A stretch of 60,000 nt of DNA from Hydractinia symbiolongicarpus (taxonomy: Eukaryota > Cnidaria > Hydrozoa > Anthoathecata > Hydractiniidae), in the NCBI RefSeq assembly GCF_029227915.1, contig NC_079888.1, forward strand, positions 14,059,001-14,119,000. Reading direction: 5' to 3'. The translations under genes were made by a program, and so were the position numbers. Of the stretch, positions 23,188-33,904 are shown piece after piece. Each line of letters begins with the position of its first letter. The first letter of the stretch is position 1. The notes under the pieces were generated by a model. That model was given only the letters and a program-made list of their open reading frames with translations. It was not told the DNA's origin and ran no database searches.

Positions 23188-26100
23188 ATGGGAAAATTGA
23201 CCAAATCATTGATACTTATTGTTAATTTATACTTGGTGGAGGAGGTCCTGGCTTTGGAGTATTGTAGGGCAATCCATCTTTGCAAAAACAAGGAATGCAT
23301 TCCATCTAACTGGCAATGTGATGATGAGAAGGATTGTACCGATGGAACAGATGAGGAAGGATGTTTATTCAAAAAGATGGGATGTTATGACGCAATTGGT
23401 GAGAATCTTCTCGAATATTAACTGTTAACATATATAAATGTTTCTGTTTTTATGTGTATGTTTCATTTCCCTTTTTGTTTACTCTTTACTCCTTCTCTTG
23501 TGTGCTTAGTACTTAATTCTTTAATGTTTCTTGTGCTCAAGTCATTTCAAGCCTTAACCCTATTCGGTCCGGGGGGGGGGGGGGCGGATTCCGCCCCACT
23601 GACGGTTTTTTTTTAATAACTCCTGATTGCTTTGTTATATGGCTATGATACTTACTGAGTTTCAACATTTATCTATTAGACACCTGCATGCTAATTTTTT
23701 AAGTCCCATACCTTTCAGAGGCTTTGATATTGGCCATTACTCGAAACTACCCCTAAAAATCTCTATGAAATCCTTATAATGGGAAAAATATAATAACTCC
23801 TGTTAGGATTATCCTTAGAACTTGAAAGTTGCAACAGAACTTTGTTTCATCAAGAAGAATCATTGTGAATAATTTGAACACGCGACTAATCCGATTTCCC
23901 GATTTTGTCGGATATTACCCGAAAATCGGAAAAAAACGGATTTTCGGGCAATTTTTGGCAATTTTTTATCTGATCCATGTAAAAACCAGAAGATATGTTA
24001 AATAACTTTTATTTAGCTTTCAGAAACTTCAAACAGTAATTATATTTTAAGCAGATAGTGGCATTTTTAACAATTTTCAAGCTTTTAATGACGTCACAGA
24101 AAATGTGCTGACGCAAGCAAATTTTTTTTGGCGCCATTTTGTTCCTTTTATGACGTACTATAAGTGTGCCAAGTTTGATTTAATTTGAACAACCCTATGA
24201 AAAGTTATAGAGGGGGGGGGCGGAATCCGCCCCCCCCCCCTCCCCGGTCATAGTATGTTCGAAAAACCCCGGACCGAATAGGGTTAAGGCTTGTTTCCGT
24301 TTCACTGCAATTTAATATTCGAAGAAAATATCATTCTGGAACTGTTGGCATTTTTTTACAATAGTAAATTGAATTGTTGCAAATAGTAATTATCGGACAG
24401 TTTTTTATATCTTTGTTGTCGACATATGCGAGTTTTTTTATATTGGAAAGCTTATAACTCATAGAATATTTATTATATTAATACATATTCCATAAGTATT
24501 AGACAACTTTTTTTTAAAAAAAAATATTTTTCTTAAAGGCTTTAGTATGCTGTAGTTTCTTCGACACAATATATGGATAAAACAAAATGTTCAAACAAGT
24601 CATTCAGGATGTTTTACGACTCCTCCAACATTCCGTTCACAATGATACAAACAACTTCGATTAAAACAAAAAGAACAAAATGGCAGACAGATAAATGACT
24701 GCTGCAGTAATTTCTTTAAAATTGGTGGATTGAGATGAGGAACATGAAGTTTTAAGCCAAATCAAAACACGAAAAAAAGACAAAAACAGGGACGCGATTT
24801 GAACTATAATTCAAGAATTACGCAGTGCTAACACTGCAAACTTTAAAAAGCCCCAGGCTATATTATTTAACTGATACTTGATCAAAACCCTTTTTTCAAC
24901 ATTACACAGAATGTTATATAGTTGATATAAACGCAGACATTGTAACATATGATGTTTTCAATTATTTAAAAAAAATTGAATAAATTTAAATAATTGGACA
25001 TCAGAATTTTATATAACATTTAAATCGTTCAAATCTGTAAATTTTATTAAACTTGAAATTTCTATAATTTTGTAACGCGTTCTATGAAAATAATATACGA
25101 CGAGAAAACCGTTCCAACATTTCACTTTTAAGATGTCGTATAACATGTCCATGATATGTTTACACGCATTTCCCCTGACTTAACCCCATTTGGTATGGCG
25201 TTTATGCTCCCATTCCCTCTTAAGTATGGGGGTCATAAAGTTCCCTCTTCTGACAGAGTTGTTGAAATGACAAAAAACTTGAAAATTAGTAGTAGTTAAT
25301 TAATAGTATTTACTTGTCAACAGAAGCATTTTTGTATGACGTCTTTATCAATTTTAAAATCGAGAAAATGCAATTACCTTTAAAAATCGTGTTTGAAAAC
25401 TTTCTGGTCAATATTTTATCATTCTATTTGATTTTCTGCCACTAGTATAAATGGTACAAAACATATCTTCCGGACTTTGCAAAATAACGCAGATATTTCT
25501 TGGAAAAATCCTAAGTTAATTCGATATATTTTCACAGATCGAATTTTAGTTTTTTTGTTTTTTTTGTTTATTTTTATGCTTCTATGGTCATTAGATTAGT
25601 CTTTGAAGCATTTTTCGTTTTACTATGGTGGTTTTGGTCAATGTCTAATAACCTGTGACATCATCAAGGGCGAACATCTTAGAAAAGATACCACTCATAA
25701 AAATAGTCAGAAAGTTTTATAACAATTGAGGAGGTAAATAAGAAGATAATAAAAGTAATATTTAGCGCAGCCACCTTATGCCCATGGATTTCCAATGAAA
25801 AACGAATTGTAACTGATCGGAACGAATAATTGTGATCTCTGGAAACTGATTGGTTGATAAAATCTTCCTTCCTGATCCAAACGTAATGTTGAAATCATTT
25901 CACTGGAACGGGGGAAAAAAGAATAGTTTGCAAATAGGCAATCACTTTTAAGTATTTTTCTTTTTTTGTTTCGATCTGTTTTGTTTTTGAGTGGAAATCT
26001 ACCTTAATTGACATTATTTATTCACCTTTCGACGCTGATCTATAAATTATCAGTTCACGTTTACACTAGAAGCACTCTGCCGTCTAAACTTATTTATTTT

Positions 26101-27573
26101 GTTCTTACATTGTACAGAACACAATTTAAAAACATGTCAACCGTCTAATAAACAAAATAGGGCGTTTAAAAATCCTGACCTGCAAGATTAAAACCATGCT
26201 TAGAAGCTTTTGCAGTATCACTTCTCAACACTACGATTAACTTTAAGAGTAAACGTAACCCTTTACAACTTTGTTTTTAGGTCTCAGCGACAAAAACCGC
26301 TTCAAAGATAGTCAATTTAGTTCAAGTTCAACTAGGAGAGGTCCCAAGTATGGATACTACACGCCAAATAATGCCCGCTTGTCTACGAGAAAAAGTCAAA
26401 ATAGTGGCGGCGGCTGGTGTGGAAGCCCTAGGAACCCTCATACTGATTGGATTGAGATTGATCTTGGTAGAATGCATCGCATCGACAAAATTGGAACCAA
26501 AGGTAAGTACAAAAACAAAAGAATTAAGTTTATTTAGCAATGTATAATTGCGCACTTTAGTAGCATTGAAATATGTATGCATATAACGCTTTTTGTTCGT
26601 TCGTGGCTCAAATCAGGTTTACAGTTGCGTTGTATTTTTAGGTCTCAATGGAGGTAACACGTGGGTAAAATCGTATGAGTTGAAGTACAGTAATGGCGGA
26701 GAATTGAAAAGTTATTTAAGTTTAGATCAAACTCATCCAAAGGTGTTTTATTTTCCCTTTCACTTGATAAAAATTTGATAATAATCTATAATCTTGGTCA
26801 AAATTCTGATTACATTAATCTCTACAAAATAAACTTAACATAAGCAGTACATAAGAAGTCTATTGCTGGATTTCTTTCTTGATTTTGGAAAACAACATTG
26901 TTGTGTAAAAATCTGTTTCATCTTGGTTATTTTATTACAACAAAAACTTAAAAACACGAACTTTTTTATGAAATAAAATGTCTTGCAACTGTATACGAAA
27001 CTACCAACACAACAACACCACTCGTGACGCGTAACATGTACAAAGTAAGAACCCTATATAAAGCGCACGAAAACATATTATTCTTTAACACAGACAGGAT
27101 ATTCCAATTTTACTTTGCAGAATTTCAACAATTTTACCAAGATTTTTAAATTCATTAATTTAAATCTAATAAAAAGCTGAACAGAGAAAAATTAAATATG
27201 GGCAATTGGTATCCGCTAATTCTTCCAGTGATAATTACCACACTGATAGCAAGTATATTTCCACTAGACACACCGTTGAGTAAAAAAGAGAAAAAGACCT
27301 AGCTCCAAGTAAATGTTAACACCTCCTGTTCCTTAGGTGTATACATTACGACGAAATAATAGCTGTAAGTTTGACAATATATATATATATATATATTTTC
27401 CTGCATTTTAGGAGTTTCCAGGGAACACGGACACTGACTCATTAGTGATCAACAAGCTGGAGTCAGGAATATATGCAAGAAAAGTGCGGATTATTCCCAA
27501 AACCTCTAAATTCGAAACGTGCATGCGATTTGAACTTTATGGATGCGACTTTATTGGCAATAATAAACAATAA
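23188..27573 (+). CDS. Secreted LDLa + discoidin (F5/8 type C) protein, four exons
   Basis: Exons 23188-23398, 26281-26502, 26642-26742 and 27412-27573 join in phases 1,1,0 with GT-AG borders and give 231 residues. A signal peptide (core [15 protein letters not shown]) precedes an LDL-receptor class A module with six cysteines at 26, 32, 37, 44, 50 and 59 and the calcium-binding pattern [13 protein letters not shown] full F5/8C domain runs from C66 to near the end: [41 protein letters not shown] and [10 protein letters not shown]5/8C domains bind glycans or lipids, and the protein has no membrane segment, so a secreted lectin-like or adhesion role is likely. Intron 1 holds a TTAA MITE. The gene looks intact and complete. 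Confidence 0.92.
23554..24287. mobile_element. TTAA-flanked piggyBac-type MITE, copy 2
   Basis: TTAA-CCCTATTCGGTCCGGGG opens the element and CGGACCGAATAGGG-TTAA closes it, 734 bp apart. Its sequence is nearly the same as the copy at 40459, and it lies in intron 1 of the LDLa-discoidin gene. A poly-G run of about 14 and GC palindromes flank each terminus. No transposase is present. Confidence 0.9.
24288..26280. other. Rest of intron 1 of the LDLa-discoidin gene
   Basis: AT-rich intron sequence ending in a good acceptor (GTTTTTAG before 26281). I see no extra exon or repeat that I can define. Confidence 0.55.
27377..27396. repeat. (AT)n microsatellite next to a splice acceptor
   Basis: About ten AT units lie in intron 3 of the LDLa-discoidin gene, 15 bases before the acceptor of the last exon (CTGCATTTTAG). 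Confidence 0.95.
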
Positions 27574-28643
27574 TTTTTTTTGCACTCTTCGGATTTATTA
27601 AAGTTAAATTAACATGCTGCAAATTGTAAGCTAAAATTCAGCTTCATAAAGTCCTATTAAGCTCCTGCATTGTCACGTTCAAGTGTTTCTTAACTTCTGA
27701 CTTCTCTCACGAGCTTTGGTTTCAAAAAAGGATCAAATATATGATAGAATGATGGAAGCCGTTTTTAACAGGTTATATATTTTCAGTATGATTTTGAAAA
27801 TTTTAGGATACATTCAAATTTGAAATATACTATCGACTTTCTTCCAATTTCTTTCAAAAGGCTGTGTCACTCCGGGTAGTGTCTATTCATTTAATGATAT
27901 ATGCAATGATTTATTTATGTCAAACTTTGTTGTTTTAACATCACACAAATAAAGAAACAACAAAAGGTTACTTGTATATCAAATTAGTGGCAAAAGCTAT
28001 AGGTATCTCAGGCTTTGAGTAAACTGGGAGTCCTAAAAATTTGAAGCATAGTGGGAAAACCAATAAATATGAAATGATTAAATACCAAAAATTATTTAAA
28101 TTTCTCTCCAATTGGATGTAGTACATCTAAATAAATACAAATTGCAGGTCTATATCTGCAAAATGCGCAATAAACTGTCAATGCCAGTCATTTTACACAA
28201 TACAAATACTACTTAGCCTTGATAGCAAAAACGTTTTACATGTTCAAAGAGCTTCAGAAAAATAGTTTTTTTTTTTTAATAAAAAAAGTTGGGGAACAAA
28301 GTTTTTTCCCGCACTTAGCTATATCTTGGATACCTGTTTTTAGTATGTCGACCGACCTTCACATTACCCGACACAAACCGGGTTTTTAGCTACTGATATG
28401 TACCTCTTGTGTGCAAGGAAGGTTTTTAGACCAAATGACGACAGTTAAGTGATTTTGTCGCTAGCAGGGTAATGTCGATTTGAAATTAACTTTTTAAAAA
28501 GAATACTCAGCCGAAGTAAACATATGTTTTAACATTCAACAGCAAACCAAGAAAAATTTTCAAATTATACTAAGCTTAGGCATTTTAATCCTATTGCAAC
28601 GACAAATTTTATTCCCTTTATTTCAGGCAAGTACACAGGAAAC
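27574..28643. other. 3' flank of the LDLa-discoidin gene
   Basis: AT-rich sequence with AATAAA-like words soon after the stop (AATAATAAACAATAA). Nothing else is recognised. Confidence 0.45.
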
Positions 28644-28692
28644 AAAGCACTGTGAGTACAGAATCAACAGGATTCTGTACTCACAGTGCTTT
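28644..28692. repeat. Perfect 22-bp inverted repeat, 5-base loop
   Basis: Left arm 28644-28665 (AAAGCACTGTGAGTAC...) and right arm 28671-28692 (...GTACTCACAGTGCTTT) pair without mismatch around the loop AACAG. The stem is a little over 40% GC in an AT-rich area. It may be a recent snap-back insertion or a small-RNA-like foldback. The stem ends abruptly with no longer flanking arms, so it is short for a usual microRNA precursor. Confidence 0.9.
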
Positions 28693-31059
28693 AGTAAAAC
28701 GGGCAGTTTTGACGTTTTATTTAAGGGGACATTTTTATTACTATTAAATCAAACTTTCAGGGAGCTAAAGAAAAGAACGCATAGTGAGGCATACTTGTTG
28801 CGAATAAGGAAATATAAAAAAACTTTCGGGCACCAACTTATGACCTTGAAAAGATATAGAACGGTAAATGCCTAATTAAACAACCAATCTATATTTATGC
28901 CTGTCTTCAACAAGCACGTATTCTCCCAACGTTGAAGCTCTAATTAACAGACTAGTTATTTATTCAAAAACGTGCATTTAAATTTATTTTGTGAATTTTT
29001 GATAAAAATATAGATTTGTGTTAAAGAGGAGTAGTTGTATTAATTTAACGCCTGTCTCCAGTAAACGCTGCCTAGAGATTCTGAAAATTGAATAAACGCC
29101 CCACGCATTTGTTAGAGAATTTTATAGTACGTTATATTTTTTAAACAATTGTCAAGAAACTCAAATAATCCGTAAACTTAAGTTACCTTTTTACATAGAA
29201 AAACCTGCATGTTGTTGAAATATTGTCTTAGCGGAATTTTGAATGTAAGTCTTAATTTGCAATGTCTCAAAAGCATCTTTTTTTTTCACAGAAATTTATG
29301 TTGCAGCAATAATTTTTGTCTGCAACATTTTATGGCTATAAAATCAAACTTATGGAAGGCATTTATTGCATTTTTTGCTAAAATGCCTGCTTTTTTGCAG
29401 CTGTGTCAGACCACCTTACACATAATTTTTTGGGGCACTAAAATTTAAAATAAATAAATAAAACATTTTCTTAATCCACTTTGCAAACACACGTATATAT
29501 ACTATCAAAGTACTACAAATACAATACTAGGGGACTCTTTATTATTGCATTTATGGCAACTGAAAAGCATATATATAATATACATATTATATATATTATT
29601 TCTCAAAAAAATATCACAAGCAAACTCCTAAACTTTTACATCTAGTTATACAACATATAAAAGTTAATCTAGGACTTTTCTTTAGCCAGACATGTTAGCC
29701 TTGCTTGCAGCATCTAGCTATATCAAGCTATGTTGAGCTAGCAAGGTTTGAACAAAATCACAAAAAGAGTTGTTTGAAATCTGCGTGTGAACACTACCAA
29801 GCTGGTGAATGTTGGAGCAATAATATTACTAGGTATATATTTAGTCATATGGCTATCTATTTCATCCATGTTTGTCGGTTTTTGCACTTTTGTATATATT
29901 ACCCATTCAGCCCAGCAGCTACACACATGATTATCTAAAAAGCACAAATATTTTGCAGAAAAATTTAGGCTAAAAACGAGCAATTTTTACCATTAAAAAT
30001 AAAGTTATATCATTATTGTGCCTTTAGGTTTAAATACCCAGCATATTTGACCCTACCAGTAAATAACAATACTAATAAATTAGGAATTAAGTCCATTACA
30101 TGCCATATAAGAAAGAAATTTTTTACACTTTAAGCACATTTTTTACTAAAAGTTTGTCGAAACAGTAATTTTTCAGAAGTACTGATACAAACTTAATCTT
30201 TTCTTTACCTGTTAGATTGTTCTTTTAGCTTTCTAAAAAGGTATGCCGCACTAGCTACATAACTTCACACTGCCCACAAATTTAAAATGATTTAGTGCAA
30301 CTTTCATTTGCTCAATTTCGATCAAAAATGTATACCTAAATTAGACCAAAATTTCACCAACTTCTTCCAGCTCGTCTATGTTGTAATGCACACCATTGCC
30401 CACCAACGGCTTCAATAATTTTGAAAAACTAAAGCAAATCCACTGAAATTGATTTGATGTGTGCAAAAACAATATGGAAGTTGTATCTACTTATTTATCA
30501 AAACTGGTTTTATTTTCAGCCGCCATTTTGCGCCAGCAACGTGCTCAAGGAACCAGCGCATGGGCAGTCTTACTCTCCGCGCTGAAACAGCCGTGTTCTT
30601 CGCCACTCATTTAAGAAATGGTAGACGTTTGCATTCTTGTGACTTTACCTAAAAATTTACTTGAATTATCATGGCAAAAACACTTTTCTGAAAATATCGT
30701 GTTTCTCTGTGGATAGCTATTTCGTTGGCAAGGGGGGGATATTATCTGAAAAGTAAACTGAGAGGGTTGCAAATTATAGCTTACAGACTGATTTATTTAA
30801 ACTAATCAGTCACTCAGTCAGTCAAAAATCAAAAAGCTATGACCCGCAACCCTCCTTATCTTACATGCATGTGACGCCAAAATCGTGACGTAATTTTCCC
30901 ACTCTATGCGTAGTCAATATGTGGCCTGTAGCCGACGTAGGGAATTCAGGTTCAGTACTGCGTGGTTCCTTATAACCTGTTAGGCTATAGTTTTTACTCC
31001 CATTCTTCAAGGTTAGTCAAAGACTCACGGCATTTGGCTTAAATTTTTTCCGTACTTTT
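28693..31059. other. AT-rich DNA, no gene recognised
   Basis: Open frames at 29209-29448, 29705-29938 and 30461-30652 lack motifs. A weak inverted pair (GAGGGTTGC near 30764 with GCAACCCTC near 30846) around a run of CAGTCAGT words may be a small MITE. Confidence 0.45.
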
Positions 31060-31189
31060 ATGGCTACTGCAGACAATTGGGTGCGGGTTCTTACTGATTC
31101 AAAGTGTATTAATGTTGAATTTTTTTGTCAAATGCAAAAAAAATCAGGTGCAGATATATACATTTCATCATTCCATATGAGGCGAGGTG

Positions 31190-32390
31190 TAAAGATAAAG
31201 GAATTATTGCTTTTTTGGCAGATAGACAAGATCATGAAAGAGCTAAAATCAGAGATTCAAGATAGAGAAAGACTGGAAGGTGATGGTTATTGAGAAAGGA
31301 GCAGTGCACCCCTTAAACAAAAAACAACTGAGCTCCTTCATACTGACAACCCAAGACAAGGCTGTTCATTTTGTAAGGGTGTTCATTTTCCAGATAAATG
31401 TAGAATGATAACAAATGTTGAAAGAAGAAAGGAGATATTGAAAAAAGATGAAAGATTCTTCTGCTGAGGTGTCTCTGAGGGCATCAAGATCATCAACAAA
31501 TAGATGTAACGATGAAATTAAAGTAAAGATTATGTTAGACAGTGGTAGCCAGCGCAGTTACATTTTACGCAATATATCAAAACTTTTTGGACCATCAGTG
31601 CATCATCAAGAGGAGATGATAATATCTGGACTTGGTGGCACCACAATAAAAAGAAGAAATCATGATATTGTAGATTTTGTGCTGCTTAATGAAGATGGAG
31701 TGAAGGTGCCTGTTTCAGCTGTTGTAGTTGACAATATATGTGCACCTCTGCAAGGTCAAGCAAAGACTGATGTAAGATCGCACCTTCATCTGAAGAACTT
31801 AAAACTTGCTGATTGTGATGTGAGTGCATGCAATCAAGAAGTTCATATCCTAATAGGGAATGACCACTATAGGGATATCATGACAGGAAAAGTTGTTAAA
31901 GGTGAACATGGTCCTGTTGCTTTGGAAGAACTGAAGATAAAGGCGGCGATGAAGCTGAATCAAGAAGTACATTGGTTCCAACAGTTTGAGAGTAAGCACC
32001 ATGTCAAGTGAAGACTTGGATCGCAGTGTTAGAAATTTTTGGGAGATGGAGTCTATTGGATTAAATTATGATAGATAACCTACTTGGTGACAACTTTCAA
32101 CTAGCAAGGAAGAGACTGTTAGGAAATTTGCGAAGACTTAAAAGAGAGAGAGAGAGTTGCTAAAGACTTGGGATTATAAAAGCAGTTGACCCCAAAGATG
32201 AAACACCTGTTGGAAACACTTATTACATGCCATATTATGCTGTTATTAGGGAGACAAGGAAACTACGACAAGAATAGTTTATGAAGCATCATCGAAGTCA
32301 CATGGTATTTCATTAAATGAATGTTTGCATCCTGGAAAGACTGCATTTGCAGATTTATTTGGCACGTTGCCAAGATTTAGATGTTATAGG
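31190..32390 (+). pseudogene. BEL/Pao LTR retrotransposon remnant (gag-protease-RT start)
   Basis: In order, and with several stops and shifts, the sequence shows a gag end with a CCHC knuckle (CSFCKGVHFPDKC, then ERRKEILKKDERFFC), an aspartic protease of the DUF1758 type (VKIMLDSGSQRSYIL, and ILIGNDHYRDI at 31448-32011), and the start of the reverse transcriptase region (YYMPYYAVIRE; then, out of frame, LHPGKTAFADLFGTLPRFR). The pol domain ends near 32390, where an unrelated LINE begins. No LTR was recognised on either side. These elements replicate through reverse transcription of RNA; this copy is dead. Confidence 0.8.
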
Positions 32391-32408
32391 ATTGGCTTCA
32401 TTGAACTA

Positions 32409-33787
32409 AAGACCAATCTCTGCTTTACCAACACTCTCGAAGATTCTGGAGAAGGCGGTACATACCCAACTAATAGATTACTTGGAAGAAAATGGCCTGT
32501 TAAACAACTGTCAGTTTGGATATAGAAAGAACCGTTCAACTAAGTCTGTAGCTACTATTCTCGTGGCCCATATCCGAAATGAAGTCGACGATAAAAAACT
32601 TGTCGGAGCAGTATTCGTGGATTTAAGTCGTGCCTTTGATACTGTTAGCCACAGCGTACTTATCGAGAAGCTTAAATTATATGGTCTTAATCGTGGAGTG
32701 GTAGCATGGTTTGGTGATTATCTTTTTTGTAAAACTCAGGTGGTTGAAGTAGACACTACACTCTCTACACCTTTCCAGCTAACGTCAGGAGTACCGCTAG
32801 GGTCCATGTTAGGCCCACTGCTGTTTTTAATTTACTTTAACGACCTGGCAGACCATCTTCATCATGCTCATATTCTAATGTATGCAGATGACACCGTAAT
32901 CTGCTATTCCGGCAACGATATTTATGCTATTGAGAATGTGCTCAACTCCGGTTTGAAAGAGTTTTATGTTACATGAACGATTCTGATCTAATAATGAATT
33001 TGAAAATTGGAAAAACTGAATCAATGTTCTTTGGCACTTCAAAAAAGTTATCAAAAATGCCAAAAGAGTTTGAAGTAAAGGACAACAACGATACTATCAA
33101 TGTTACCGACGAGTACAGCTATTTGCGCAACATCATTACTCCAACTTTAAACTTGGACATAAACTTTCAAGAGCGTTATAGAAAAATGTCCATCAGGATC
33201 AGATTGTTAACAAAAATTTGTGAATATCTAACACCTGAAGCTACATATAAGTATATGAACCACTGATGTTGTATTGTTGTTCATTAAACTTAGATCTTAC
33301 TTCAACCCAGCAAAAGAAGCTTACAAGTATTGAAAACCAGGGATTAGCACTCATTCGTGAGAATGTAGCTTCAAATCACAATAAAATGAAAATCAAATGT
33401 TGTTTAACAGTAAGAAGATGTATGTTGAATGATGTTTGTACTCCTTTGAAAAGTTATTTTATGATTAATATGCACGGAATAAACACTCGAAATAAAGGGC
33501 TGTTATTGAAATTCCCTAGGGTTAGGTTGAAATTTAAAAGAAAGTCTTTCTTCTTTCTTGGGGCTAAACTTTACAATTCCATACCCAGGAATATTAGAGA
33601 AGTTGAAACTTTTAATTCTTTTAAAAACCATATCCAGATGCTAGAATTTTATTTTGTTTTTACTAATAATAAACTTTTGATTAGGAGTATGTGGAGTGTT
33701 TGGTATAGTCTGTACTTCAAGTGTTTCACGTCTTCAGCTTCTAGACACTCTGTATATTATCTTCTTTATTTATTTTTAACCTTTTAA
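32409..33787 (+). pseudogene. LINE reverse transcriptase remnant, two frameshifts
   Basis: Reverse transcriptase motifs occur in order: RPISALPTLSKILEKAV, GYRKNRSTKSVA, FVDLSRAFDTVSH, GVPLGSMLGPLLFLIYF and MYADDTV (32409-32976). The frame then shifts twice (near 32975 and 33266) into the thumb and C-terminal region, which ends with FFFLGAKLYNSIPRNIREVE and SFKNHI. The substitution of L for Q in GVPQG-type motif B is unusual. The upstream endonuclease is absent, so it is a 5'-truncated insertion into the BEL/Pao remnant. It is CR1/L2/Jockey-like; the clade is uncertain. Confidence 0.85.
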
Positions 33788-33904
33788 CCTTATAACATTT
33801 TATTGAAAATTTTAATACATTTATTGTAACTTTAATATATATATTTTTGGTCATACATTTATAGCAGAATATTATTTTCTGAAGTTTGTAACCAAGTAAA
33901 AAAT

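Noticed and set aside
28594-28875. 93-residue plus-strand frame
   Set aside because: It crosses the perfect foldback at 28644-28692, so the sequence is palindrome-driven; no motif outside it.
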